From contig NZ_FOXL01000004.1 of the NCBI RefSeq assembly GCF_900115705.1, positions 186,001-250,000 on the forward strand: a DNA stretch of 64,000 nt. The letters are read 5' to 3'. This DNA comes from Frateuria terrea. GTDB lineage: Bacteria; Pseudomonadota; Gammaproteobacteria; Xanthomonadales; Rhodanobacteraceae. Shown piece after piece: positions 51,309-60,865 of the stretch. Position 1 is the stretch's first letter. Each line of letters begins with the position of its first letter. The position numbers and the translations under genes are program-made. A model generated the notes under the pieces. That model had not been told where the DNA came from. It searched no databases and worked only from the letters and a program-made list of their open reading frames with translations.

Positions 51309-52128
51309 AGCGATCTCCCCGAGCCCGTGGCTTCACGGGCTCGTCGCGGCCCCACAGGGCCGGACCGTCGGACATGCCGCCCGTCGCAGGCTGAGCAAAC
51401 AGCCGCGCTGGCTTGACATGCACCTTGGGAGCTTTGAAGATAGATGCGCGGCCTACTCTAAACCGCCTTACATGGAAGGTCTCGCATTGGCGTGCGGGAC
51501 CTTCTTCTATTTCAAAGCCCGTAAAACCGTCGGTCTAGGGGCTAAGTCATGGCTGAGTCTCCTCCGAATGGGTTAACCCCTGGGGGCAGAGTTCCACGGG
51601 CCTTCGGGCCTGGTCATCGCACCGGGAAGCGCGTGCCTGTCTGACACACGCAGTGATCCTGTCCCTTAGCTCTGACCACCGGCTGCGGGCTCATTCCCGG
51701 GCATGCGTCGCCTCAAACGAGCACAGGCCATCGCCCGGCGCGCGAGGGCCAGCGAGCTTGATGAGACTATAAAAAATATCCTCGTTCAATAACCAGGGTT
51801 AGGCAGAAGAGACTTTTTCTGCGCGCTTAACTATAAGCGCTGCCCAAAAAATCATAATTGGGCGCCCAATATGATGATCTTGGGCGCCCGATAATGGTCA
51901 TTTAGTCATGGGAAATTGCACTGGGTCCGCCCGCCAGGCGTCAGAACGAGCCAGTTAGCCGCGAGCTAGTCCTTGGCAGGCCCTGCGGCTCTACCAAGGA
52001 CGCGCTTTTAGTAGTGGATGGAGGGAGGTGGCAGCGGTGAGAAGCCGCATGCGCAGAATCGCCCCCCCTTGTGAGGAACGAGATCGATGTTCTGCAATGC
52101 ACCGTGTGCTGCTGAGGACGCCCGCTTT
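51309..52128. other. Non-coding region right of tniA
   Basis: About 0.8 kb with no supported gene. It becomes AT-rich from about 51760. It contains a GCAGAA/TTCTGC hairpin with five T near 51804-51823 and the paired operator-like sites at 51851-51892. It may hold the tni promoter and regulatory DNA. Confidence 0.55.
51851..51892. repeat. Two operator-like GGGCGCCC palindromes 22 bp apart
   Basis: ATTGGGCGCCCAAT at 51857-51870 is a perfect 14-bp palindrome flanked by ATCAT and ATGAT. CTTGGGCGCCCGAT at 51879-51892 is a second copy with small changes. The 22-bp step is about two helical turns. Confidence 0.6.
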
Positions 52129-52350
52129 AATATGTCAACGTTTACGTTTTAGCCGCTTAATCGTGTCCGGTTTTGTCGGGCTGCATAACTCCGACGGACA
52201 GCATAGTGTTCTAAATAGCTGTTTTAGCTATGTAACGCTGACTGGACATAATTAACTGGGCAACGACACCGCCCGTGTCGTCGTCCCCTTAACCGTGTCA
52301 CCTGGCTACTTAAGCGCGTCACCCCATGTAACCGCGTCATCTGTTGACAG
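52129..52350 (-). repeat. Transposon right-end repeat cluster
   Basis: Ordered copies at 52289 (TTAACCGTGTCACC), 52310 (TTAAGCGCGTCACC) and 52328 (GTAACCGCGTCATC) with steps 21 and 18, plus looser copies near 52130, 52157 and an inverted one near 52233. The outer end on the minus strand reads TGTCAACAG, a TGT-type terminus expected of Tn7/Tn5053 elements. Confidence 0.7.
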
Positions 52351-52464
52351 CAGGTTCCCCAACTAATCCTGTGATTTAGCCCGCTTGAATCGCAGGCTCT
52401 CCATGGGGCTCGGCGTGGGGCGCTCGTACGATGAGGAGGTTTCCGCCGGTCTGCTTGCCAAAAT

Positions 52465-53358
52465 TTAGGTCCGCTCCTTCTTGGCGCCTGCTGTTCGTTG
52501 GGAGCGGCCGGGCTGGCGTGCCTTCTTGGGTTTCGGTTGAGCCTGTTTGCTTAGGGCCTTCTCTAACCCCGCGATCTGTCCGACATGGCGTGCGATCTCC
52601 TTTTCGGCGCTGCGCAGCTGGTCGCGCACCGCGCCAAGCTCGTTCTTGAGGGTCGTCTCGGCGTCCCGATGCGTCCGTTCGGTGGCCTCCAACCGTTGCT
52701 GCCACTGCTTGGCATCCTGTCGAAGCCGATCGACTTCCTGGTGGGCACGGTCCTCGAGGTTGCGCACATATGCCTCCTGGCGTGCGCGCCCCTCGGCTGC
52801 GGCCTGCTGTTGCTCCGCAAATTGAGCTCGCAACCCTTGGACCTCTGTCGCCAGCTGATCGCACTGCGCCTGCAGGCGATCCCGTTGTCGGACGAGGTCG
52901 GTTCGAAGGGCGTGACTGTCCTGCAGTTGCGCATCCAGGGTGGCACAGGCGTGCTCGGCTAGATCCTTGGCCGCCTGGGCAACAGCCCGATCAGTCTCTG
53001 TCGCCTCCAGGCGGGTGGTCCAGTCTTGGCGTTCGGTGGCCAAGGCGCTCCGGGCGGTCTCCAGCGCCGCCCGCTCCTCGGCAAAGCGCCCGGCGATCGC
53101 TTGGCTCGCGTGCTCGGTGGCCAGCTGCCACAACGTCATCATCGCCTGCCCCACCGGCGTCGGCAGATCCGGCAAGGCACTGAGCTGGCGCAATCGTTCG
53201 CCGAGGTGGCTACGCCACACGTCGAGCATGCGCGTCACCGTGTTGGGCGAGCCAGTCCCGAGCTCAGTGCGCACTTTTTCGACGGTCGGATTCTCGCCGG
53301 CGCCGAGGATGGCATCGGCAGCGGTGTTGACCTGGTCCTGGGTGATTCCGCGCGGCAT
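52465..53358 (-). CDS. KfrA-like coiled-coil DNA-binding protein 2
   Basis: A 297-residue paralogue of the first KfrA protein. GITQDQVNTAADAILGAGEN and PTVEKVRTELGTGSPNTV align directly with it, as do ARQEAYVRNLEDRAHQEVDR and DLAEHACATLDAQLQDSHAL in the coiled coil. The leader also matches (GTCTCCTCGATCGG with AGGAGAC on the coding strand). It lies just outside the right-end repeats and has no recombinase gene beside it, so it looks like the left part of a second, truncated element. Confidence 0.78.
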   Translation of the reverse strand: MPRGITQDQVNTAADAILGAGENPTVEKVRTELGTGSPNTVTRMLDVWRSHLGERLRQLSALPDLPTPVGQAMMTLWQLATEHASQAIAGRFAEERAALETARSALATERQDWTTRLEATETDRAVAQAAKDLAEHACATLDAQLQDSHALRTDLVRQRDRLQAQCDQLATEVQGLRAQFAEQQQAAAEGRARQEAYVRNLEDRAHQEVDRLRQDAKQWQQRLEATERTHRDAETTLKNELGAVRDQLRSAEKEIARHVGQIAGLEKALSKQAQPKPKKARQPGRSQRTAGAKKERT

Positions 53359-53394
53359 GCCATGGTCTCCTCGATCGGCTCCTGCCCTATGGGA

Positions 53395-53410
53395 TTTCTA
53401 CTTGCGATAA
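53395..53410 (-). promoter_or_regulatory. KfrA half-operator upstream of kfrA2
   Basis: TTTCTACTTGCGATAA matches the half-site TTTCTACGGCCGATAA before kfrA1 in 13 of 16 positions. The opposite half-site seen at kfrA1 is absent. Confidence 0.5.
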
Positions 53411-53592
53411 CTTGGCCTAATCACTCGGCGGCGCTGCATCGCGCACCCGTGGTTCGGGCCACAGCGACAGGGTTGGTCGCCCGTGCGCCGTTTGACGCCC
53501 CTTCCGGATCCGCAGCTTCGAAGTGCTTTTCCTTGAAGCCCTCGTAAGGCGTTTGTGGCAGCGAGCCCGCAGCGGTTGTTTCACCGACCGAT

Positions 53593-54825
53593 TTAACTTT
53601 GGCCCGAGGAAAGGGTTTCACCTACCAGCATGCGCCGTCGGGCTTCCCAGGCCGCGAGCCAGTCGTCCATGTGTGACCCTGGCATGGGTTTGGCTATGAA
53701 GTAACCCTGCGCCATGTCGCAGCCTGAAGCTTGGAGAAGCTGCCAGTCTTCCTGGGTTTCTACACCTTCCGCGACGGTGCGCAAGCCGAGTTCGCGAGCC
53801 AGACCGAGACTTGCGTCGAGGATGGCCCGGAGAGCTGGGTTCCTGCTCGATCCGTGTACGAAGCCACGATCGATCTTGAGTTCGTCAAATGGGAGGTCGC
53901 ATAGCTGCGCAAGGCCGGAGTAACCCGTGCCGAAATCATCGATCGAAAGCTTTACCTGCTTGAGCCTAAGCCGGGTAAGCACATCGAGTTGCACCTGCGG
54001 GTTGTCCATCAGGCGGCTTTCGGTGATTTCGAGGATGAGACGATGCAGCGGTATCCCAGCAGCGTGAGCCTGTTCGGCGAGGAAGTCGGGGTAGTCGAGC
54101 GACGAAACGCTTCCGAGAGAGACATTGACCGCCATGTCCAGCTGATGTCCGGCATCAAGCCAGCGACGGAGGTCGCGCAATGCTTCCCGCATCACCTCGA
54201 CGCCCAGGTAGCCGACGAGACCATGTTCCTCCGACATCGGTACGAAGTGGTGGGGCATCACCAGGCCGTCCTGCGGGTGTTGCCATCGCACCAGGGCTTC
54301 CACCCCAATCACCCTACCCGTCGCCAGATCCACCTTCGGCTGGTAATGGTTCAGCAGTTCGCCGTGTTGAATGGCGAGCTGCAGATCCGCCGGGGTGTAG
54401 GCGGGCGTCGGCTGGGCCGTATGCGGCGGTTTGCCTGCCGGAATGCTTGCATCGAGCACCTCCAGCAGCGACTCCGAGCTGACCGGCTTGCCCAGCGTGC
54501 CACTCACGTTGAGTCCATGGGCACGAGCCAACTGCTCAACCGCCTGCCGTGTGCGAGGCGTCTCTCCACTGATAAGAACCAAGCCGCCGGCGTAGCCCAG
54601 TCGAACGAGGTGGCGGACAAATTCCACGCCATCCATTTCTGGCATCTGTAGGTCGCAGAACACCAGCTTGACTCGCGGATCCTGCTCCAGCAGGTCAAGG
54701 CCGGCCCGCCCACTCTCGCTACAAACGACATCGACAAAGCCGCGGCGTTCCAGGCCGAAGGCACGCAACTGGATCGAGAGCAACTTCAGGACGAACGGAT
54801 CGTCATCGATCAGGAGGATTTTCAT
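53593..54825 (-). CDS. REC-EAL cyclic-di-GMP phosphodiesterase
   Basis: A 410-residue response regulator. The N-terminal receiver has phospho-acceptor Asp58 in FCDLQMPEMDG. The EAL domain (about 150-400) has GVEALVRWQHP, the metal-binding Asn/Glu segments ILEITESRLMDN and DDFGTGYSGLAQLCDLPF (DDFGTG loop) with later EGVET. Key residues look complete, so it should hydrolyse c-di-GMP when phosphorylated. It is the last gene of the chemosensory operon, 52 nt after the hybrid kinase. Confidence 0.93.
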   Translation of the reverse strand: MKILLIDDDPFVLKLLSIQLRAFGLERRGFVDVVCSESGRAGLDLLEQDPRVKLVFCDLQMPEMDGVEFVRHLVRLGYAGGLVLISGETPRTRQAVEQLARAHGLNVSGTLGKPVSSESLLEVLDASIPAGKPPHTAQPTPAYTPADLQLAIQHGELLNHYQPKVDLATGRVIGVEALVRWQHPQDGLVMPHHFVPMSEEHGLVGYLGVEVMREALRDLRRWLDAGHQLDMAVNVSLGSVSSLDYPDFLAEQAHAAGIPLHRLILEITESRLMDNPQVQLDVLTRLRLKQVKLSIDDFGTGYSGLAQLCDLPFDELKIDRGFVHGSSRNPALRAILDASLGLARELGLRTVAEGVETQEDWQLLQASGCDMAQGYFIAKPMPGSHMDDWLAAWEARRRMLVGETLSSGQS

Positions 54826-54877
54826 CGGTGTCCCTTCCAGGCAAGTGGTGTTCGCTTCCGCTCGCGTCGTCAGACCT

Positions 54878-57493
54878 TCAATCGTCCTTTTTCAAGTGCT
54901 CTTGCAGCTGGGGCAACAAGTTTTCGACAGCGGTCTCGAAGCTGCCAACCGCAGCCGAGGCAATGGCGCTATCGCCAAGGCGGCAGCCATTTTCCAGTTC
55001 TGCGCAGGCATCACCAAGCGCCATCGCGCCGACGCTGCGCGAGGAGGACTTCAGGCGATGCGCAAGTGCGGCCACCTCGCTGTAGTCCCCCGTTGTCGCC
55101 GCCGCACGGATGCTGGCGGCTCCCGCCAGCAAGGCGGCGTGAAAGTCTTCCAGTAGCATCCGCAACGGCACGGGGTCGTCGCCGATGAACCCCTTGAGCA
55201 CATTGAGATTGAGCACTTCGCGGGCGTGCGCGGGCGTGGCTGACGACTGTGGGTGGTCCGCGGGCACGTCTTCGCCACGTCCCTGTGGCAACCACTTCTG
55301 CAACGCGTCACGCAATGCAGGTAGCTGAAGCGGCTTGGTCAGGTAATCGTCCATGCCGACTGCGAATGCCTGGTTTGCTTCACCGCGAAGCGCGTTTGCC
55401 GTCAACGCAACGATGGGGAAGTGCCCCTGCCCCGCCTCCTCGCGACGGATGGCCGCAGTCAAGGCGTAGCCATCCATCTTGGGCATGTGCAGGTCTGTCA
55501 GCAGCATCGCATAGCTGCCGCGGCGCCACAGGCTAAGAGCCTCTTCGCCATTGCTGGCCAGCTCGGCTGCGTAGCCCAACAGATTGAGCTGCCGCAGCAA
55601 CACTTTCTGGTTGGTACTGTCGTCCTCCGCGACGAGGATGAGTTGGCCGCGTGCGCGCGCCTGGGCAATGGTCGGCGCGGTCACCTCGAGCTCGGGCTGA
55701 CTGGCCGAGCGCCATTGTTCCGTTGCAGGCGAGGCCAGCCCCGCAGCTGCTGCAGCCGCGTTGAGCAGCGAGCGCCGACGCAACGAGTTGCCGTCCACGG
55801 TTATCACACCGGCGCCCGTCAACCTTCCCACGCGGCGACGTCCCCTCGATACCAGCAGATGACGCACGTGCGGCAAGGCATCGAAGCGCGCCATCCATTC
55901 GTTCCGCCGCGATTCGTCGATGCCACCATGCACCACGATCGGCGCGGCCATCCTCATGCACAAGCTCACGGCCTCGTCAGGATCGGCAGCCAGGATCACC
56001 CGCGCTCCTGCATGCCCCAGGTAGGCGCACAGGTCGTGCGCACGCGCGTTCGATCCACCAACGACGACGTAGTCCACGCCGGACAGGTTCGGCAGCGCCA
56101 GTGCGCCCGCGTCCGCGGCCGGCTCCAGAGGCACCTTCACGGTGAATATCGTGCCGGAACCCAGCGTGCTCTCGACCTGGATCGTGCCATGCATCAGGTC
56201 GACCAGGCGCTTGCAGATGGCCAGGCCCAGCCCGGTGCCCCCGAAACGTCGCGTGGTGGAAATTTCCGCCTGGCGGAACGATTCGAACAGATGCGCACGC
56301 GCTTCCGGCGAGATACCGATCCCGTTGTCGCTGACGATGAACGCGACCTGCAGCGGATCCTCGCTCGCCAACTCGACGCGGACCTCGACGCGACCTCGCT
56401 GCTCGGGGCGATCGGCGCTGAACTTGATGGCGTTTCCTACCAGGTTGTAGAGAATCTGGCGCAGGCGCACCGGATCGCTCAGAACCTGCGACGGACCGTC
56501 TGGCGAAACGAATACGAACAGGTCCACGCCTTTGCGGTCGGCGAGCGCACTGAGGGTGTCGCATACGCCTTCGGCTACTTCTGAGAGACTTACCACCGTG
56601 CGTTCCAGCTCCAGCTTGCCGGCTTCGATCTTGGAAAAGTCGAGCAGGTCGTCGATCAGGTGCAGCAAGGCGAACGCCGAATCCTTGATCGTACGCAGCG
56701 CGTCGGCCTGGTATTCGGACAGCTGCCCGTGCGCGAGCACGTCCACCATGCCGACGATGCCGTTCATCGGCGTGCGTATTTCGTGGCTCATGGTTGCCAG
56801 GAAGGCGGACTTCGCCTCGTTGGCCGCCTCGGCCTGCTGCTTGGCAGCCGCCAGCTGGCGTTCCACCGTCTGGCGCTGGCGGATCTCCTCCTCCAGTCGC
56901 GCGTTGGCCGCGCTCAACGCGTTGTTGGCCTCGCGTAGCTCCTCTTCCGACCGACGCAGTTCGTCGTTGCGCTGGATGGCAGCCTCGTAGGTGGATAGCA
57001 GGAGGTTGAGGATTTGCAGTCGATCTGAGGTGATGAAATGCCTGCGTCCCTTGAAAGTGATCTCTACGCCCATTTCGGCGCGGTCGGTCTGTCGCATACG
57101 CTGGTGCAGTAGGACAAAGCTCACGCGATTGAGCAGGAACGGATCGTCATAAGGCTTCAGGATGAAGCTGTCGGCGCCTGCCTCGAGTCCGCGCAGCACG
57201 TCCTCCGGATCGCTGAGCGTGGTCACCAGCAGGAACGGGACATCGTTCAGATCGACATCGGATTTGAACGCACGACACAGGCTGTAACCGTCCATCTCCG
57301 GCATGACGATGTCGCTGATGACCAAGGTCGGCTTGCGTCGTTTTGCCTCGGCCAGCGCCAAGCGGCCGTTCTCGCATACAGTGACGCCGTACCCCTGCTG
57401 TTCCAGCAGATACTGCAGGCTCAATGCTTGCGTGGAACTGTCCTCGGCAACGAGGATCTGGACGGCCTCACGGCCCATCTGACTGTTGTTCAC
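54878..57493 (-). CDS. Hybrid sensor kinase (REC-HisKA-HATPase-REC-HPt)
   Basis: An 871-residue protein from GTG 57493, overlapping the cheB stop (GTGA). Order: N-terminal receiver (Asp61 in VISDIVMPEMDG), coiled coil (about 175-225), HisKA with His237 in ATMSHEIRTPMNG, HATPase (NLVGNAIKFS, DNGIGIS, GTGLGLAI), a degenerate receiver-like part (about 475-590), full receiver (LLTDLHMPKMDG) and C-terminal HPt (ALAHRLKSSSRSVGA). No transmembrane helix is seen, so it takes input from the receiver, probably phosphorylated by the CheA of this operon, and passes phosphate on to the REC-EAL protein. Confidence 0.93.
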   Translation of the reverse strand: MNNSQMGREAVQILVAEDSSTQALSLQYLLEQQGYGVTVCENGRLALAEAKRRKPTLVISDIVMPEMDGYSLCRAFKSDVDLNDVPFLLVTTLSDPEDVLRGLEAGADSFILKPYDDPFLLNRVSFVLLHQRMRQTDRAEMGVEITFKGRRHFITSDRLQILNLLLSTYEAAIQRNDELRRSEEELREANNALSAANARLEEEIRQRQTVERQLAAAKQQAEAANEAKSAFLATMSHEIRTPMNGIVGMVDVLAHGQLSEYQADALRTIKDSAFALLHLIDDLLDFSKIEAGKLELERTVVSLSEVAEGVCDTLSALADRKGVDLFVFVSPDGPSQVLSDPVRLRQILYNLVGNAIKFSADRPEQRGRVEVRVELASEDPLQVAFIVSDNGIGISPEARAHLFESFRQAEISTTRRFGGTGLGLAICKRLVDLMHGTIQVESTLGSGTIFTVKVPLEPAADAGALALPNLSGVDYVVVGGSNARAHDLCAYLGHAGARVILAADPDEAVSLCMRMAAPIVVHGGIDESRRNEWMARFDALPHVRHLLVSRGRRRVGRLTGAGVITVDGNSLRRRSLLNAAAAAAGLASPATEQWRSASQPELEVTAPTIAQARARGQLILVAEDDSTNQKVLLRQLNLLGYAAELASNGEEALSLWRRGSYAMLLTDLHMPKMDGYALTAAIRREEAGQGHFPIVALTANALRGEANQAFAVGMDDYLTKPLQLPALRDALQKWLPQGRGEDVPADHPQSSATPAHAREVLNLNVLKGFIGDDPVPLRMLLEDFHAALLAGAASIRAAATTGDYSEVAALAHRLKSSSRSVGAMALGDACAELENGCRLGDSAIASAAVGSFETAVENLLPQLQEHLKKDD

Positions 57494-58554
57494 GATGTCG
57501 CCCTGGACTCGGAGTGTGGTTTGACTACGCGCAGCAGCGCGTCGGCGATCCGGTCCAACGGCAGTACCTGGCTTGCGGCCCCCAGAGCCACTGCTTCACC
57601 CGGCATTCCGAACACCACCGAGCTGGCCTTATCTTGCACGAGCGTGGTCGCGCCCAATTCGTGCATCGCCTGCAGCCCCCTTGCGCCGTCTCTGCCCATG
57701 CCCGTCAGGAGAATACCTACTGCGTGGTGTCCGCAACATCTTGCGACGGAATGGAACAGATGGTCGACGGCGGGCCGAAGGCCGTTTTCTGGAACGCCGC
57801 GCTCCAGCCGCAGGCTGCGCTTCTCGCCCACGGCGAGGTGAGCGTCATCGGGCGCGAGATAGACATGCCCTGGACGCGCTTCGATCCCGTGGGCGGCGAT
57901 CTGCACCTGCAAGGCGGTGGTCTGCCCCAGCCACTCGGACAGGCCGGGCAGGAACCCGGCGCTGATGTGCTGGACCACGACGATGGGAACCGGGAAGTCC
58001 TTGTCCAATCCGCCCAGGAGCGTCTGCAACGCGGGGGGACCGCCGGTCGAGGCACCGACAGCCACGAACTCGATGCCGTATGAAGGCGCCGGCGGTTGCA
58101 GAGTTGGCTTGGACAGCGGCTTGCGCGCCCAACGTCGGACCACCTTGACCTCGGACATCAGGCGCAGGGTCTGCAGTAGTTCCCTCGCAAGGCGGGCGTG
58201 GTCGGGATGTTCGCTGCCCACTGGCTTCTCCACCAGAGCGACCGCCCCCGCCTCGTAGACACGGAAGGCGGTTGCCACGGCATGCACGTCCGTGACCGCC
58301 GAACACATCACGATGGGGACGGGGCGGCTCTCCATGATGGTGCGCGTTGCCTCGAAGCCGTCCATGCCGTCCATGTGGATATCCATCAGCACGACGTCCG
58401 GCGGGCTGGCCTGCACGAAGGCGACGGCCTGGTCGCCACGACCCACCGCGCCGGCGACCTGCAACGAGGGATCCTGTTCGATCAGGTGCGCCAACAGCAT
58501 CCGGGTGACTTGTGAATCGTCCACGATCAGGACGCGAATAGGTCCTGGGCTCAC
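57490..58554 (-). CDS. cheB: Chemosensory protein-glutamate methylesterase CheB
   Basis: A 354-residue protein from GTG 58554, overlapping the CheA stop. Receiver: VLIVDDSQVTR and Asp58 in VVLMDIHMDGMDG. The C-terminal methylesterase has the catalytic Ser in VAVGASTGGPPAL, His in VVVQHISAGFLPG and Asp in ILLTGMGRDGARG. It removes methyl groups from the receptor of this operon, giving adaptation. Confidence 0.95.
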   Translation of the reverse strand: MSPGPIRVLIVDDSQVTRMLLAHLIEQDPSLQVAGAVGRGDQAVAFVQASPPDVVLMDIHMDGMDGFEATRTIMESRPVPIVMCSAVTDVHAVATAFRVYEAGAVALVEKPVGSEHPDHARLARELLQTLRLMSEVKVVRRWARKPLSKPTLQPPAPSYGIEFVAVGASTGGPPALQTLLGGLDKDFPVPIVVVQHISAGFLPGLSEWLGQTTALQVQIAAHGIEARPGHVYLAPDDAHLAVGEKRSLRLERGVPENGLRPAVDHLFHSVARCCGHHAVGILLTGMGRDGARGLQAMHELGATTLVQDKASSVVFGMPGEAVALGAASQVLPLDRIADALLRVVKPHSESRATS

Positions 58555-60863
58555 GTCGGCTCTCGCGTGACGGCGAGCCGGCGTACGGCTTCCAGCAGTT
58601 CGCGCTGGTCAAAGCTCCCCTTGGCGATGTATGCGTTCGCCCCCACGTCGATACCCCGCTCTCGGTCCTCGCGCCGGGAAAGTGCAGTCACGAGGACCAC
58701 CGGCAGGTCCGCCAGCTTGCGGTCGGCGCGAACACGCGCGGTGAGGTCGAAACCGTTCAGCCGTGGCATCTCGATGTCGGAGACCAGCAGATCGAACGCT
58801 TCGCTGCGCAACGCGGTAAACGCCTCGACACCGTCGGCCACAGCCTTCACCTCGCAGCCGGCCGACTCCAGGATGCCCTTGAGCAGCAGCCGCGAGGTGA
58901 TGGAATCCTCGGCAAGCAGCACCCGTAACGCGAGCGCCCGGCCTTCCGCCCCGGCAACTGCCACTCGTGTTTCCTGCCGGCCGTTTCCCCTGGCCGACTT
59001 GATCAGATCGGCCACGTTGAGGATGGGGATCGGCTTGCCCGAGGCCTGCACGGTCGCTCCCGCCACGTTGCGGATGCGCACGAGCGGCCTTTGCAGGCGC
59101 TTGACCAGCACTTCCTCGTCATGCAGGACCTCTTCGACGAGCAGCGCCAGGCGTTGCTGCCCGCCTCCGACCAGCACGGCCGGCAATAGCGCCCCCGGTG
59201 GTGCGCTGGCAGGAATTTCCAGCAGTTGGTGAAGGCGTGCCACCGGCACGACCTGGCCGTCGATGGTTACCGTTTCGTGTCGGCCGACGGTCTTCAGGCC
59301 GGCAGGCAGAACCCGTGTCACCCTTTCCACGTGGGCGCTGGGGATGACGAACACCTGACCGCCTGCTTCCACGAACAAGCCGCGCAGGGTCGTCATGCTT
59401 TGCGGAAGCACGATCGAGAAACACGCGCCATGCGGTGCCCGGTTTTCCACTTCAATCCGGCCACCCAGTTTCTCCACCTGTTCGCGCACGATCGCCAGGC
59501 CGAGACCGCGCCCCGATATCTCGGTAATGATCGGGCTGGTGGAGACGTCGGAGCGGAATGCCAGCTCCAGCACCTGGCCCTCATCCAGCTGGCCGGCGGA
59601 ATCCTCGCTCACCACGCCCGACCGGACGGCCGCCTGACGAAGACGCTGCGGATCCAGTCCGGCACCGTCGTCGACGACCTCGATGCCGACTTGGTTGCCG
59701 TGCAGCAGTCGCGCCCGGATCGTCAGGGTGGCCCGGTCGGCCTTGCCGGCGGCCTTGCGGCGGGCCGGCGGCTCAATCCCGTGATCCAGCGCGTTTCGCA
59801 CCAGATGTATCAGCGGGTCACGCAGCAGTTCGACCATCCGCTTGTCCAGTTGCACGTTCTCGCCGGACACCTCCAGGTCGACCTTTTTCCCTTGATCCCG
59901 CGCCAGATCGCGCACCAGCTTGGGGAGGGTCTCGGTCAGCGCCGAGAAAGGCAACATCAGCAGCGATTTGGAGTCCTCCAACAACTCGTCGATCTGGCGG
60001 CTCGCAAGATGACCGCCGCGTGCGGCCGAGCGCGCAAGCGCACGCACGGCGCTTTCCAGCGAGCGCACGTAGCCATAGCTCCATTCGAGGAATTCCAAGG
60101 TCCGGGCTGCCGGTGCTGCGGCAACTGCCTCCTGCGCTGTGGCCAGGCCGCGCAGCTGGCGTAGCGCAGGCTGCGCCGCCAGCCATCGCTTGGACCAAAC
60201 GCCGAAGCGCGCTTCCAGCTGTTGCAGCTCGTCGGCCAGTTCGCCTTGGGCCTGCTTGACGGTCAACAGCTCCTCGGCCGCCAGCAGCACGCGATCCAGG
60301 CGCGGGGTCTGGACACGGACGGTCTCGGTTATCGCAGGCCGGGGTCCACGAATGCCACCATGGCTTTCAGACGTGACTAGGGCTTCGCCAGCAGGCGGCA
60401 GGTCCCCGCTCGCGGGCAAGAGAGGCGGTGTCGCCGACTCGACGCCCGGATCGCCACGGATAATCGCCTGAAGCTCGCCCAGCACCGCTGTCCCCGCATC
60501 AGGGGACGCGCCCGGTTCCAGGTGGCCGCCAGCGTCGACATAGCTACCCACCAGGTCGAAGGCCCGATGCAATACATCGAAATGGGGAGCCAACAACACC
60601 CGGCCGCGCCGCTTGCAGATTGCGAAGATCTCCTCCACCGCCTGGCAGATCGATTCGATGCGCGGAAAGCTGGCCGCACGGGCCGCTCCCTTCAGGCTGT
60701 GTGTATGACGGAACACGACCTCGAGCTGGGTACCGCGCTCGGCGAGCGAAGCGCCCTTCTCCAGCGCCAGCAGGCCTGTGCCGATGGCGAGCAGGTGGTC
60801 GCGCGCCTCCACCAGGAAGGCGGCGCGCAGGCGTTGCAGGAACTCGGCCTCGTGTCGACTCAT
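58551..60863 (-). CDS. cheA: CheA-type hybrid histidine kinase with C-terminal receiver
   Basis: A 770-residue protein, similar in layout to WspE. P1 HPt domain with phospho-His55 in FRHTHSLKGAARA, a CheA dimerisation part, H-ATPase domain (IHLVRNALDHGIEPP, VVDDGAGLD, GRGLGLAIV), CheW-like domain (RGLFVEAGGQVFVIPSAHVE) and C-terminal receiver (VSDIEMPRLNGFDL). It phosphorylates itself when the receptor signals, then its own receiver, CheB and perhaps the hybrid kinase. It begins 2 nt after the receptor stop. Confidence 0.94.
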   Translation of the reverse strand: MSRHEAEFLQRLRAAFLVEARDHLLAIGTGLLALEKGASLAERGTQLEVVFRHTHSLKGAARAASFPRIESICQAVEEIFAICKRRGRVLLAPHFDVLHRAFDLVGSYVDAGGHLEPGASPDAGTAVLGELQAIIRGDPGVESATPPLLPASGDLPPAGEALVTSESHGGIRGPRPAITETVRVQTPRLDRVLLAAEELLTVKQAQGELADELQQLEARFGVWSKRWLAAQPALRQLRGLATAQEAVAAAPAARTLEFLEWSYGYVRSLESAVRALARSAARGGHLASRQIDELLEDSKSLLMLPFSALTETLPKLVRDLARDQGKKVDLEVSGENVQLDKRMVELLRDPLIHLVRNALDHGIEPPARRKAAGKADRATLTIRARLLHGNQVGIEVVDDGAGLDPQRLRQAAVRSGVVSEDSAGQLDEGQVLELAFRSDVSTSPIITEISGRGLGLAIVREQVEKLGGRIEVENRAPHGACFSIVLPQSMTTLRGLFVEAGGQVFVIPSAHVERVTRVLPAGLKTVGRHETVTIDGQVVPVARLHQLLEIPASAPPGALLPAVLVGGGQQRLALLVEEVLHDEEVLVKRLQRPLVRIRNVAGATVQASGKPIPILNVADLIKSARGNGRQETRVAVAGAEGRALALRVLLAEDSITSRLLLKGILESAGCEVKAVADGVEAFTALRSEAFDLLVSDIEMPRLNGFDLTARVRADRKLADLPVVLVTALSRREDRERGIDVGANAYIAKGSFDQRELLEAVRRLAVTREPT

Positions 60864-60865
60864 CG

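Noticed and set aside
52028-52255. 75-codon plus-strand frame in the right-end spacer
   Set aside because: It overlaps end repeats and has no ribosome site or family.
52225-52260. Second dif copy near the right end
   Set aside because: GGACATAATTAACT shares only one arm-like stretch with dif and belongs to the repeat family; the TTATGCGCAC arm is absent.
53421-53621. 66-codon minus-strand frame between kfrA2 and the EAL gene
   Set aside because: It overlaps the EAL gene end and has no recognised domain, so there is too little support.
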